This document shows, one piece after another, positions 36,456 through 46,787 of a DNA stretch of 64,000 bases (the stretch's first letter is position 1; each line of letters starts with the position of its first letter). The notes beneath the pieces are model-generated. The model saw nothing but the letters and a program-made list of their open reading frames with translations. It did no database searches and was not told the DNA's origin. The position numbers were made by a program, and so were the translations under genes. Origin of the DNA: Okeania sp. SIO2C9 (GTDB lineage: Bacteria > Cyanobacteriota > Cyanobacteriia > Cyanobacteriales > Microcoleaceae); contig NZ_JAAHGO010000012.1 of assembly GCF_010672455.1 (NCBI RefSeq), forward strand, positions 443,002 to 507,001. The letters are read 5' to 3'.

Positions 36456-39400
36456 ATGTCATTTGTTGGCCTACATATTCATAGCGACTATAGCCTATTA
36501 GACGGGGCATCCCAATTACCACAATTAATAGATAGAGCTGTGGAACTAGGAATGCCAGCCATTGCTCTAACAGACCACGGAGTAATGTATGGAGCAATTC
36601 AATTAATTAAACTGTGTAGAAATAAAGGAATTAAACCCATAATTGGCAATGAAATGTATGTGATAAATGGAGAAATTGAGAAACAACAAAGAGGCAAAAA
36701 ATTTCACCAAGTCGTATTAGCAAAAAATACTCAAGGCTATAAAAATTTAGTTAAATTAACAACTCTTTCTCACCTGCATGGTTTTCAAGGAAAAGGAATA
36801 TTTGCTCGACCTTGTATTAACAAAGAATTGTTGGAAAAATATCACGAAGGTCTGATAGTAACTAGCGGATGTTTGGCAGGAGAAGTACCGCAAAATATTA
36901 TGCAGGGAAAATTAGAGGAAGCCAAGAAAATAGCTAAGTGGTACAAAGATTTATTTGGAGAAGATTATTATTTGGAAATACAAGACCACGGTTTTCAAGA
37001 AGATAGAGTAGTTAATACTGGAATAGCTAGAATTGCCGATAAATTAAACATAAAAATAGTAGCGACAAACGACTCTCATTTTATTTCCTGTCGAGATGTA
37101 GAAGCTCACGACGCTTTGTTGTGTATTAACACTCAAAAATTAATAGCTGAAAAAAAGAGGATGCGGTATAGTGGCACCGAATATTTAAAGTCTGCTGAAG
37201 AGATGAAATTATTATTTCGAGACCATCTAGAAGATAAAGTTATAGAGGAGGCGATCGCTAATACATTAGAAGTAGCAAATAAAGTTAAAGCCTACGAAGG
37301 AATATTAGGAGAACCACGAATTCCTGACTATCCTATTCCACCAGAACATAATGCTGATACTTATCTGGAAGAACTTTCTTGGAATGGGTTATTAAAACGA
37401 CTGAAACTGAAACAAAAAAATGAACTTCCTGCAGCTTATAAGGAGAGAATGAAAACTGAATTGAAAGTTCTTCAGGATAAAGGTTTTTCTACATATTTTT
37501 TGGTGGTTTGGGATTATATAAAATATGCCAGAGATGAAAATATTCCTGTCGGGCCTGGTAGGGGAAGTGCTGCTGGTTCATTAGTTGCTTATTCTTTGCG
37601 AATTACTAATATTGACCCGGTGCATCATGGCTTGTTATTTGAAAGATTTTTAAATCCAGAACGGAAGTCAATGCCAGATATTGATACAGACTTCTGTATT
37701 GAAAACCGAGATTTAATGATTGATTATGTAACTGAACGGTATGGGGAAGAAAGAGTAGCTCAAATTATTACTTTTAACCGGATGACTTCTAAGGCAGTAT
37801 TAAAAGATGTGGGAAGAGTGTTGGGTGTTTCTTTTGGGGAAGCGAATAAAATGGCAAAGTTAATTCCTGTTGCTAGGGGTAAACCAGCTAAGTTAAAGGT
37901 GATGATTTCTGATAAAACTCCTTCTCCAGAATTTAAGGAAGCTTTTGAGAATCAAGAAACAGAAATTAAAAATAATGAAGGGGTAGAAGTTGGTAAAATT
38001 CCTATCCGACAATGGATAGATATGGCAATTAGAATTGAGGGAACTAATAAAACTTTTGGAGTACACGCGGCAGGGGTAGTAATTTCTAAAGAACCTCTAG
38101 ATGAAATTGTACCTTTGCAAAGAAATAATGATGGCTCGGTGATTACTCAGTATCACATGGAAGATATAGAATCCTTGGGTTTGTTGAAGATGGATTTTTT
38201 GGGATTGAAAAATTTAACTATTATCCAGAATACTGCCGACTTAATTAATAAAGCTGGTTTTATGTATGACTTGTATTTGTTGGTAATAGCTAAACTATTG
38301 AATGACAAATACTTGAGATTACTTAGTTTTTACTTTCATAACTTGATTCAGCAACGCCAAAATCCTCCAATCAACTTGGTACCAGATGACTTACCTGTCG
38401 AGGAAAGAAAGATAATGAAAATTTTGGCAAAAGGTGAAGTTAAAAATAAGCCGAAACCTGGAAGTACACGGGAGAAAGTTGAGAAAACCTACGAACTAAT
38501 TCAGTCTGGAGATTTGGAAGGAGTATTTCAGTTGGAATCTTCTGGCATGGTAGATGTTGTGAAAAAATTGAAGCCTACTTCTATTGAAGATATTTCTTCT
38601 ATCTTGGCTTTGTATCGTCCCGGACCTTTGGATGCTGGTTTAATTCCAAAGTTTATTGACCGGAAACATGGGCGGGAAGAAATTAAATATCAACATCCAA
38701 AGTTAGAGCCGATTTTGCAAGAAACTTATGGAGTTTTGTGTTTGCCAAAGGGAACTTTAATTGATAAACCAGATGGTTCGAGAGTGGCGATTGAAAATAT
38801 TAAAAGTGGAGAGGTAATTTTAACTTCGGATGGGAGGAAAGTTTGGGAGGCAAAAGTTGCTAAACAGTGGCGGAGTGGTGTTAGGGAAATATTAAAGATT
38901 ACTTTGTCTAGCGGAACGGTAATTTATGCGGGAAAAAACCATCGCTTTTTAACTCCGGAAGGAGATAAGTTTGCCTGGGAGTTAAAACCTGGGGTGGAGG
39001 GAATGAAGAAGGGTAATATTTATGGTTCTGCGGTTTATGAAAAATGGCAAGTTTCTAGTAATCAGAAAAGACTAGGTCAAAATGAAGCTTATTTCTCAGA
39101 TAGACAGAAACTAGAAAGTTGGGAAAAATCTAGAGAAAACCATCTACAGATTTCCTCTTTTTCTTTGGCAACTCCTTCAGAAAATTCCATTTGTCAAACA
39201 GATACTTCGATTCGGAAAAATCTGGAGTTTTCCCCGGAAAAAGCTACCTTATTTAGACCGACTAATTTCTCAGATAAACCTCAGCAGGAAAATGGGGAAA
39301 ATTTCCAAGAAAATTATCTACAGATTTCCTCTTTTTCTTTGGCAACTCCTTCAGAAAATTCTATTTCTCAGACAAATAGTTCGATTTGGAAAAATCTGGA

Positions 39401-42167
39401 GTTTTCCTTATCAAAATCAACCTTATTCAGACAAAAAAATTTCTTAGATTTTTCTTTGACAACTCCTTCAGAAAATTCCATTTGTCAAACAGATACTTCG
39501 ATTCAGAAAAATCGGAAATCTTCTCTGTCAAAACCAACCTTATTTAGACAGGCAAATTTCTTAGATAGACTAAAGCCAGAAAATCAGGAAAATTTCCGAA
39601 AAAACCATCTACAGATTTTCTCTTGTTCTTTGGCAACTCCTTCGACAGATTCTATTTCTCAGACAGATACTTCGAGTCGGAAAAATATGGAGTCTTCCCT
39701 GGAAAAAGCTACCTTATTTAAACCGACAAATTTCTTAGATAGACTAAAGTCGGAAAATGGGGAAAAATTTAAGCAAAGCCATCTAAAGATTTCCTCTTTC
39801 TCTTTAGCAACTCCTTCAGAAAATTCTATTTATAAGATAGATACTTCGAGTCGGAAAAATCTGAAGTCTTCCCTGAAAAAAGGTACTTTATTTAAACCGA
39901 CAAATTTCTTAGATAGAGTGAAGTGGGAAAATGGGGAAAAATTTAAGCAAAGCCATCTAAAGATTTCCTCTTTCTCTTTAGCAACTCCTTCAGAAGATTC
40001 CATTTATAAGACAGATACTTCGATTCAGAAAAATCTGGAGTTTTCCTTCCCAAAACAAACCTTATTCAGACAGACAAATTTATCAGATTTTTCTTGGGCA
40101 ACTCCTTCAGAAGATTCCATTTTTCAGACAGATACTTCGAGTCATAAAAATCGGGAAGAGTCTAACCAAGAAATCTACGAAAAAACTCATTTTCAGGATG
40201 CCAGACTTGTTTATGTTGTCTCTGTGGAAGAAGCAGGAAAAGCGGAATGTTTTGATTTAGAAATGGAAGACCAAAACTCACCATACTTTCTAGCAGAAGG
40301 AGTAGTTGTTCATAATTGTTACCAAGAGCAAATTATGAAAATGGCTCAAGATTTAGCAGGATATTCTTTAGGAGAAGCAGATTTATTACGTCGTTGTCTA
40401 AGTGGTTCCACAAAAGTAATAGATGCAGCAACAGGCAACTTGGTTAGTCTCAAAGAAAGAGCTGCTAAACCTGAGTATTGGTTGGGTCGAAAAGTTTTTT
40501 CTTTAGATACCAAAAGTCAAAAAATTGTCCAACAACCAATAACAGAAATTCATGGTAATGGTGTCCGAGATGTTTGGGAAATTACCACTCGTACAAATAG
40601 GAAAATTAGAGCTACAAACAACCACCTTTTTTATACAGTTTTAGGATGGAAACCTTTAAAATATTTTTCCCTAGGCGATCGCTTAGGTTTACCAAAGAAA
40701 ATTCCGATTAATCATAGTAGTCAAATATCTGATGCTCAAATTAAACTTACTGCTTATTTAATAGGTGACGGACATCTAGAAGTTAGAAGTCAGAAGTCAG
40801 AAGTCAGAAGTTATTTCTGTAATAGTGATCCAGAATTAATTGCTGATTTTAATCGCTGCGCAGAAGAATTATTTGGCTCTTCAGCACCTGTCGATAAACA
40901 ACTACATCCAGGAAAAAAATCAGTTATTTATGTTCGTATAGGTTTTCTGTCAGCTTTTAATAATTGGGTAGATAATCATCTCAAACCTGCTAATTCACCG
41001 GATAAAGAAATTCCTGATTGGGTATTTTCTTTGTCTAAGAGTCAGTTACAACTTTTCTTAGGAATTTTATGGTCAACCGATGGTAGTTTTGACAAAAAAA
41101 TTGGGCATACAGATTACAATTCAACCTCAGAAGTTTTAGTCAGACAAATCCAACATTTACTTCTGCGTTTAGGTATAGTTTCTCTGTTCAATATTAAAAA
41201 GATAAAATATCAAGGTAAGCCTTATCTTTCTTATCGAGTTCAAATTACAGCGCGTGAGGATATGCTCAAGTTTTGTGAATTAATACAGCCATATTTGAGT
41301 AGTTACAAAAAGCAGATTTGTCAAAGTTGTTATTTAGTCATCAAAGATCAACAAAAAAATCAATCTAAACATTGCCTACCTCCAGAAATTCTTACCCTAA
41401 TTGCACAAGCTAAAAAAGCTAGTGGAATGACTTGGACAGAAATAGACAAAGCTGTCGGTGTATGTCGTGCCACAATGTCGTCAGGTTTGAATTTTCAAAA
41501 CACCCCAACTAGGAGTTTATCCCGTCATAAAGTTAATAGATTCGCCACAGCTTTTGCAGATGAAGAATTAAAAGCAATAGCTAATTCTGAAGTGTTTTGG
41601 GATGAGATTACTTCTATAGAATATATTGGCAAAGAAGAAGTTTTTGATTTGACAATTCCCGAAACTCATAACTTCATTGCCAATGATTTTATAGTTCACA
41701 ACTGCATGGGTAAAAAGAAGGTCTCGGAAATGGAAAAGCATCGAGAAATATTTATTGATGGTGCGACTCAAAGAGGTGTTAGTTCCGGGGTGGCACAAGA
41801 TTTGTTTGAACAGATGATTAAATTTGCTGAGTATTGTTTGGCTTATGAGACAGAAATTATGACTGTGGAATATGGCGCTATTCCTATTGGTAAAATTGTA
41901 GAAGACCAGATTGAATGTACTGTTTATACGGTAGATAAGAATGGATATGTTTATACACAGCCAATTGCTCAATGGCATAATCGGGGTGTGCAGGAAGTTT
42001 ATGAATATAGTCTGGAAGATGGAACTGTGATTCGGGCAACACCAGAACATAAGTTTATGACTGAAGATGGTCAAATGTTGCCTATTGATGAAATTTTTGA
42101 GCGTAATTTGGATTTGAAGAGGGAAGAAGGAAGAGGGAACAAGGAACAAGGAACAAGGAAGAAATAA
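36456..42167 (+). CDS. dnaE: DNA polymerase III alpha, N-terminal half with two inteins and split intein N
   Basis: 1903 codons. The PHP domain starts [19 protein letters not shown]. The polymerase triad is Asp408 and Asp410/412 (PDIDTDFC) with Asp580 (LLKMDFLG). A 37-residue hydrophobic insertion (602-638) lies where relatives have a short loop. Intein 1 occupies residues 762-1287, intein 2 1314-1749, and the split-intein N half 1794-1903. The exteins between them are only 26 and 44 residues. After cis-splicing the N-extein would be 831 residues, and trans-splicing to dnaE-C gives about 1310. The extein junctions ([17 protein letters not shown]) carry Cys where intein-free DnaE often has V, A and C. 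The protein is essential for replication; all three splicing steps must work. No ribosome site of note precedes ATG 36456. Confidence 0.95.
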   Translation: MSFVGLHIHSDYSLLDGASQLPQLIDRAVELGMPAIALTDHGVMYGAIQLIKLCRNKGIKPIIGNEMYVINGEIEKQQRGKKFHQVVLAKNTQGYKNLVKLTTLSHLHGFQGKGIFARPCINKELLEKYHEGLIVTSGCLAGEVPQNIMQGKLEEAKKIAKWYKDLFGEDYYLEIQDHGFQEDRVVNTGIARIADKLNIKIVATNDSHFISCRDVEAHDALLCINTQKLIAEKKRMRYSGTEYLKSAEEMKLLFRDHLEDKVIEEAIANTLEVANKVKAYEGILGEPRIPDYPIPPEHNADTYLEELSWNGLLKRLKLKQKNELPAAYKERMKTELKVLQDKGFSTYFLVVWDYIKYARDENIPVGPGRGSAAGSLVAYSLRITNIDPVHHGLLFERFLNPERKSMPDIDTDFCIENRDLMIDYVTERYGEERVAQIITFNRMTSKAVLKDVGRVLGVSFGEANKMAKLIPVARGKPAKLKVMISDKTPSPEFKEAFENQETEIKNNEGVEVGKIPIRQWIDMAIRIEGTNKTFGVHAAGVVISKEPLDEIVPLQRNNDGSVITQYHMEDIESLGLLKMDFLGLKNLTIIQNTADLINKAGFMYDLYLLVIAKLLNDKYLRLLSFYFHNLIQQRQNPPINLVPDDLPVEERKIMKILAKGEVKNKPKPGSTREKVEKTYELIQSGDLEGVFQLESSGMVDVVKKLKPTSIEDISSILALYRPGPLDAGLIPKFIDRKHGREEIKYQHPKLEPILQETYGVLCLPKGTLIDKPDGSRVAIENIKSGEVILTSDGRKVWEAKVAKQWRSGVREILKITLSSGTVIYAGKNHRFLTPEGDKFAWELKPGVEGMKKGNIYGSAVYEKWQVSSNQKRLGQNEAYFSDRQKLESWEKSRENHLQISSFSLATPSENSICQTDTSIRKNLEFSPEKATLFRPTNFSDKPQQENGENFQENYLQISSFSLATPSENSISQTNSSIWKNLEFSLSKSTLFRQKNFLDFSLTTPSENSICQTDTSIQKNRKSSLSKPTLFRQANFLDRLKPENQENFRKNHLQIFSCSLATPSTDSISQTDTSSRKNMESSLEKATLFKPTNFLDRLKSENGEKFKQSHLKISSFSLATPSENSIYKIDTSSRKNLKSSLKKGTLFKPTNFLDRVKWENGEKFKQSHLKISSFSLATPSEDSIYKTDTSIQKNLEFSFPKQTLFRQTNLSDFSWATPSEDSIFQTDTSSHKNREESNQEIYEKTHFQDARLVYVVSVEEAGKAECFDLEMEDQNSPYFLAEGVVVHNCYQEQIMKMAQDLAGYSLGEADLLRRCLSGSTKVIDAATGNLVSLKERAAKPEYWLGRKVFSLDTKSQKIVQQPITEIHGNGVRDVWEITTRTNRKIRATNNHLFYTVLGWKPLKYFSLGDRLGLPKKIPINHSSQISDAQIKLTAYLIGDGHLEVRSQKSEVRSYFCNSDPELIADFNRCAEELFGSSAPVDKQLHPGKKSVIYVRIGFLSAFNNWVDNHLKPANSPDKEIPDWVFSLSKSQLQLFLGILWSTDGSFDKKIGHTDYNSTSEVLVRQIQHLLLRLGIVSLFNIKKIKYQGKPYLSYRVQITAREDMLKFCELIQPYLSSYKKQICQSCYLVIKDQQKNQSKHCLPPEILTLIAQAKKASGMTWTEIDKAVGVCRATMSSGLNFQNTPTRSLSRHKVNRFATAFADEELKAIANSEVFWDEITSIEYIGKEEVFDLTIPETHNFIANDFIVHNCMGKKKVSEMEKHREIFIDGATQRGVSSGVAQDLFEQMIKFAEYCLAYETEIMTVEYGAIPIGKIVEDQIECTVYTVDKNGYVYTQPIAQWHNRGVQEVYEYSLEDGTVIRATPEHKFMTEDGQMLPIDEIFERNLDLKREEGRGNKEQGTRKK
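38739..40316 (+). other. DnaE intein 1 (526 aa) with tandem repeats instead of endonuclease
   Basis: Begins [20 protein letters not shown] (block A), block [20 protein letters not shown], blocks [22 protein letters not shown] then VHN, followed by Cys+1. All splicing residues are present (Cys1, block B T/H equivalent, terminal His-Asn, Cys+1). No LAGLIDADG motif is found; the middle (39120-40190) is seven repeats of a Ser/Thr/Asn-rich unit. Confidence 0.92.
39120..40190 (+). repeat. Seven in-frame repeats inside intein 1
   Basis: Anchor motif [12 protein letters not shown] occurs near nt 39165, 39338, 39456, 39629, 39803, 39977 and 40095. Spacing is 173-174 bp (58 codons) for four intervals and about 118 bp (39 codons) for two, so two units lack the same ~19 codons ([14 protein letters not shown] part). 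Each unit also has TDTS..KN..S and TLF(R/K)PTNFLD. Confidence 0.9.
40395..41702 (+). other. DnaE intein 2 (436 aa) with LAGLIDADG endonuclease domain
   Basis: Begins [20 protein letters not shown]; block [16 protein letters not shown]; two LAGLIDADG-type motifs, [12 protein letters not shown] and [13 protein letters not shown]; blocks [22 protein letters not shown] then HN, followed by Cys+1. Just behind the first endonuclease motif, heptad repeat DNA (AGAAGTC units, 40778-40813) is translated in frame as [10 protein letters not shown], so the endonuclease may be impaired. Confidence 0.92.
41835..42164 (+). other. Split intein N half (DnaE type)
   Basis: 110 residues starting [20 protein letters not shown], with block [21 protein letters not shown], as in other cyanobacterial DnaE split inteins. 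After ERNLDL the tail is encoded by GAACAAG/GGAAGAG heptads ([16 protein letters not shown]) and has no similarity to the usual end. Confidence 0.93.
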
Positions 42168-42220
42168 ACATAATCAAAAGATTCAGGATTTTTTTCTGGG
42201 AGCTATATCAGATTTTTTTT

Positions 42221-43448
42221 CATTCTGTGAAGCTCCAAAAAAAATCGACGCGTCAAAGGATTTTCCGTTGCATCCTCACAATTTTTCTGATATAATAAGT
42301 GTTATTGGGGGTTGTTCGCCTATACGCATGATTTTTTATTCAACACAAAAGATAGTTATGGTTTCCAGAGCGATCGCTCAGGTTGTAGAAAGGAAAATCA
42401 ATGTAAAAGTGGCGAGGTTTAGAGTTAGAGAGAGATCGCCTCTTAACTAATAACTTAATAGATTTCAATATTGAGGAATTTTTCCCAGGAGCAATACCAG
42501 AAATCTTTTCATCTTGTGAAGCTCCCATAAATGCTTGTTTTTCCTCAATTAAATCTTTCCTTCTATAACTCCTCAGCAGAAAATTGCCAATATTGTCATT
42601 CTGTGAAGCTTCTAAAAAATCGGCGGGTCAAAGGATTTTCCGTTGCATCCTCACAATTTTTCTGATATCATAAATGTTATTGGGGGTTATTCGCCTATAA
42701 GCATGATTTTTTATTCAACAAAAGATAGTTATGGTTACCAGAGCGATCGCTAAGGTTGTAGAAAGGAAAATCAATGTAAAAGGGGTGAGATTTAGAGTTA
42801 GAGAGCGATCGCTTCTTCAGTTATTAGTTAAAAGACTTTTCAATATTAAGGAATTTTCCCAGGAGCAATACCAGACTTTTTTTTCATCTTGTGAAGCTCC
42901 CATAAATGCTTGTTTTTCCTCAATTAAATCTTTCCTTCCATCACTCCTGAGCAGAAAACTACTAACATTTTCATTCTGTGAAGCTCAAAAAAAATCGGCG
43001 CGTCAAAGGGTTTTCCGTTGCATCCTCACAATTTTTCTGATATCATAAATGTTATTGGGGGCTGTTCGCCTATACGCATGATTTTTTATTCAACAAAAGA
43101 TAGTTATAGTTTCCAGGGCGATCGCTCAGGTTATTGTAAAAGGGATGAAGTTGACAGAGCACTCGCCTCTTGAGTTATTTAGTTAAGAGATTTAAATATT
43201 GAGGAATTTTTCCCAGAAGCAATGCCAGAAAAAAAATCATCTTCTGAAGCTCCCATAAATACTTGTTTTTCCTCAATTAAATTTTTCCTTCTATAAACTC
43301 CTCAGCAGAAAACTACCAATATTGTCATTCTGTGAAGCTTCTAAAAAATCGGCGGGTCAAAGGATTTTCCGTTGCATCCTCACAATTTTTCTGATATCAT
43401 AAATGTTATTGGGGGGTGTTCGACTACAAGCATGACTTTTTATTCAAC
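42221..43448 (-). repeat. Four-copy array of repeat family A between dnaE-N and dnaE-C
   Basis: Cores at 42221-42344, 42597-42719, 42972-43094 and 43326-43448 (minus orientation), spaced 354-376 bp. Read on the minus strand each core has GTTGAATAAAAAATCATGCG, AGGCGAACAACCCCCAATAA, TATCA, GGATGCAACGG and GAGCTTCACAGAATG, clearly related to the 10-11.4 kb array but with its own consensus and longer, also repeated, linkers (with GCGATCGC and a CTTGTGAAGCTCCCATAAAT half-core). The gap of 1.5 kb (42168-43695) holds no convincing gene; small frames in it are translated repeat. Confidence 0.85.
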
Positions 43449-43695
43449 ATAAAAATAATATTGTGTCAAACGCGTTAGCGGAGCCTAGCGACAGCTATAT
43501 CGCAAATGTTAATGTCAAAAATATAGCAATGTGCCCTGGCATATTTACAAATTACAAGAACTTTCCAATAGCTAAAAGTCTTATATTATCGATTTTTTTA
43601 TTCCCCCATGATGTTGCCTGTTGCCTTCGCACAACGCTATACCAAATGAATTCTATGTAGTTTTAATTCTTGACTTTCAAAAAGGAATTATCGTC

Positions 43696-43803
43696 GTGGT
43701 AAAAATTGTTTCTCGCAAGCTCGCAAAAACAGAAAATGTTTACGATATTGGTGTAAAAAAAGACCATAACTTTGTTTTAGCAAATGGATTAGTTGCCTCT
43801 AAC
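43696..43803 (+). other. Split intein C half
   Basis: 36 residues: block F VYDIGVKKDHNFVLANGLVA ending Ser-Asn before Cys+1 of CFNKSH. The penultimate residue is Ser (ASN), as is usual in DnaE split inteins. Confidence 0.93.
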
Positions 43804-45243
43804 TGTTTTAATAAATCTCATTCCACAGCTTATGCTTATGTAGCTTATCAAACTGCATATTTAAAAGCCAATTATCCAGTTGAATATATGGCAGCTTTAC
43901 TAACTGCTAATAGTGGCGACCAAGATAAAGTACAAAAATATATTGCTAATTGTCAGAAATTTAATATTGAAGTCGAACCACCAAATATTAATCGCTCAGA
44001 AGTAGATTTTACTCCTTTGCCAAAAGTAGCTACAGGAGAAACAAAAGATAAAATTTTATTTGGATTATCCGCAGTAAAAAATGTAGGTGAAGGAGCAATA
44101 GAAGCTATTTTAGAAGCAAGAAAAGAAAGTGGAGAATTTAAGTCTTTAGCCGATCTATGTGACCGTGTTAATCTTAATGCTCTTAATAGTCGTACATTAG
44201 AATCTTTAATAAAATGTGGAGCTTTCGATAAAATTGAATTAAATCGTCACCAATTAATTAAAGATTTAGAAGGTGTAATGAAATGGGCGCAAGATAGAAA
44301 TAAAGACCGGGATATGGGGCAATTAAGTTTATTTGATGTAGCAGAAACAACAATGCCAGCTTTTGATTCTGCCCCTAAACATCCTCATGTAGATGATTTT
44401 CCTGCCAAAGAAAAATTGCAGTATGAAAAAGAAATTCTAGGATTTTATGTATCAGACCATCCTCTTAAATATGCACATGAACAAAATCAAATTCAGGATG
44501 TTATTACTATCGATAAAATGTCGGAAAAAAAATCTAAGTCAGCTATAAAATTAGTAGTAATGTTAACTGGAATAAAACATCATATTACTAAAAAAGGCGA
44601 CCCTATGGCATTTCTGCAAATAGAAGATATGAGTGGGCAAGTTGATGCAGTAGTTTTTCCCAAAATCTATGAAGAAATTAAAGATTTACTGATAGAAAAT
44701 GCTTTGTTGGTCTTGACAGGAAAAGTTGATAAGAAAGATGATGAAAGTCAGTTATTGGTAGATGGTGCAGAAAAATTAGAAAAGGTAATGGCAGATGCAG
44801 TAGAACAACAGGAAAAACCAGTGACAGAATTAGATAATTATCAAAATGAATCGAGAAATGAAGAGATACAAATTAACCAACCTATTGCAGAAGCAGAAAA
44901 ACCAATAGAGCAAATAGAAAGTCAAAAAAATCCTCCGAAAAAAGACCCTGGATTATTAATAACTGAAAATGGTTTTGCTAAACAAAGACAAATAATTATC
45001 TTGCAAATACCAGTAAATATTATTCCCGAAAATGATTCTTTCTTTGAACAAATTAAAGCTATTCTTGAAGAGCAATCTTCTGGCGATCGGGAAAAAGCAA
45101 AAGTGGCAATAGGGGCATTAATATTTGATGATAAAGAACAAAAGTCTGTAGAATTCGGTCGGCAATTTTGGGTAGAAGATGGGGAGAAAACTATTAATAG
45201 TTTTAAGGCTATAGGACTTAAGGCAGAGATTATTAGTTACTAA
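43696..45243 (+). CDS. dnaE: DNA polymerase III alpha, C-terminal half with split intein C
   Basis: Start chosen at GTG 43696, preceded by AAGGA at 43682-43686; this gives MVKIVSRKLAKTE, the standard N-terminus of DnaE intein C halves. The longer upstream frame has no conservation. Residues 1-36 are the intein C half, ending GLVASN, then the C-extein from CFNKSHSTAYAYV with the helix-hairpin-helix and OB-fold regions (VVMLTGIKHHITKKGDPMAF, SGQVDAVVFPKIYEE). A Glu/Gln-rich linker (about 395-430) leads to a final domain. It lies on the same strand as dnaE-N only 1.5 kb away, unlike most cyanobacteria, where the halves are far apart. Trans-splicing with dnaE-N is required to make the polymerase. 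Confidence 0.94.
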   Translation: MVKIVSRKLAKTENVYDIGVKKDHNFVLANGLVASNCFNKSHSTAYAYVAYQTAYLKANYPVEYMAALLTANSGDQDKVQKYIANCQKFNIEVEPPNINRSEVDFTPLPKVATGETKDKILFGLSAVKNVGEGAIEAILEARKESGEFKSLADLCDRVNLNALNSRTLESLIKCGAFDKIELNRHQLIKDLEGVMKWAQDRNKDRDMGQLSLFDVAETTMPAFDSAPKHPHVDDFPAKEKLQYEKEILGFYVSDHPLKYAHEQNQIQDVITIDKMSEKKSKSAIKLVVMLTGIKHHITKKGDPMAFLQIEDMSGQVDAVVFPKIYEEIKDLLIENALLVLTGKVDKKDDESQLLVDGAEKLEKVMADAVEQQEKPVTELDNYQNESRNEEIQINQPIAEAEKPIEQIESQKNPPKKDPGLLITENGFAKQRQIIILQIPVNIIPENDSFFEQIKAILEEQSSGDREKAKVAIGALIFDDKEQKSVEFGRQFWVEDGEKTINSFKAIGLKAEIISY

Positions 45244-45520
45244 CATCGTATCTTGATTGAATATCTATAAATAAGGTAATAGCAAATAGAGGTAATTATA
45301 GAGGTAATTTTGGAATATTCTATCTGTAAGTATTCAGCTATTAGTAACAAGACTCTCTCATATAGGACGGTTTTTAAATTAACAACTAACTTTAAGGGCA
45401 AAAAAGGTAACTTTTGTAGTAAGACAATTAATAAAGCTTTTATCCTAAACTAAAAGCAATAGCTGACAGCTGATGGCTGACTTTTGAATGCTTAATTCTA
45501 TCTTGAGAGAGAAAAAAATT

Positions 45521-46755
45521 ATGGAAAAGTTTGTAGATATTCAAAGCTTGCTAAAAGGGTATTATAATATAGATTTTCCAACTTCAATCTTTCAATTAGC
45601 TGATTTTTTACAAAACTATCCTGAAGAAGAATTGAAGATTGATTTAGGTGCAGTTCGTGTATCTCCTTCTGGACTATTGAGCTTGATATTAAACCCAAAA
45701 TTACTAACTGAAAATTTTAAGAAATTGGCACTTCTTCATTTTCGCTACTATCGAGATTTACCAGAATTTTTTACATATTTACATGGAGATTGTGATGGCT
45801 TGCACTGGGGACTTCTACTTGATGACCCTTCTATTGGTTTTCGAGGTGCTGCGTCATATTATAACAATGATGGTGATGAAATAACGGTCTACAGCAGCAT
45901 TTTCTCAGCACTTATTGATCGGTGCGAGGAAGAGCTTGAATATTGTGATGAATGTCTTGCAGATTTTCTAGAGGGTGAGGATGAAGATTATCTAGAGAGT
46001 GACAGCTCCCGTCGCTAAATCGGAGATTATAGCGCTGGCTTCTCGTTGACTCCCGGCAACCCGGCGGACATTTCACGAGCTTTGGTTTTACTTCCCCGTG
46101 CTGCCCCACCGGAGAAGGAGTAGAAAAAATCTTGCTCTACCTATTTTCCTTGAAAGTTTTACATACAAGTGGCGGCTGCAATTTCTGCACAATTCCTTGT
46201 AAAACCCCATACTTTCAGTTGTCTAGGTTCAGTTTGTAGGCGGCTTTCGCTCTTGTATTTAACTTTACCTACATTAATCATGTTACTGGGGATTCATCCC
46301 ATCGTCAAATCAGAGATTATGGCGTGCGGCTTCTGGCCCGAACAGCTAAAAGTATAATTAATAGATTTTTAGAACGCATTCAAGATTGTATAGGCAAGAA
46401 TTCAATAGAGATTGTCGAAAATCGAGTAGAGAACGTTTCATCAGATACTGGTTTGGGACTTTGTGTACCTGAAAAGTTCCGCAGAAATGAATTATCAAAG
46501 GTTTATAGTAAACGTAGCAATGAAGGATACAAAGCACTTCTTGATAAATGTACAGATGATAACGTAGTACCTGCTTTAAAAGCAGGTCGATCTTTATGGT
46601 ACTGGGGTGGTGAAAAATATTCTGAGAGAGCCTACAATTTACTTAAAAAAGCTTACACTGTACTCCAGCATGAAACATTGTTACACATTCTTGAGATTCA
46701 CTATAATAACAGGGAAATTAAATGGGTGGACATGACTGATTCAAAAGAAGTCTAA
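45521..46755 (+). pseudogene. ADP-ribosylation/HPF1-like family gene, interrupted by IS remnants
   Basis: Part 1 (45521-46018, start MEKFVDIQSLLKGYYNI): family block LHGDCDGLHWGLLLDDPS, then AASYYNNDGDEI and an acidic helix ending YLESDSS. Part 2 (about 46335-46755): GLGLCVPEKFRRNELSKVY and ALKAGRSLWYWGGEKYSERA then AYTVLQHETLLHILEIHY, which looks like the C-terminal part of the same protein. Between them are ~320 bp of IS200/IS605 end sequences. The match to the bacterial ADP-ribosylation family (HPF1/DUF2228-like) is from memory and moderately sure. An upstream ATG at 45488 is less likely than 45521, which follows GAGAGAG. With the insert, only a truncated product can be made. Confidence 0.55.
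46017..46334 (-). mobile_element. IS200/IS605-type remnant inserted in the HPF1-like gene
   Basis: On the minus strand the left boundary region reads like the 3' end of tnpB plus omega RNA (PKLVKCPPGCRESTRSQRYN in translation; GCCGGGTTGCCGGGAGTCAA hairpin). The end motif GCGCTATAATCTCCGATTT (46017-46043) recurs imperfectly at 46307-46334 followed by GATGGGATGAATCCCC, so two right-end copies are stacked. No intact tnpB or tnpA. GC-richer than its surroundings. Confidence 0.6.
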
Positions 46756-46787
46756 ATTGGAATTGATCTTATTCTTTATTTCCTCCT

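Noticed and set aside
42268..43048. Small frames between dnaE-N and dnaE-C
   Set aside because: They repeat with the array units and share no codon-like conservation.
43621..43695. ATG start of dnaE-C at 43621
   Set aside because: The intein C half normally starts at MVKI and a ribosome site precedes GTG 43696.
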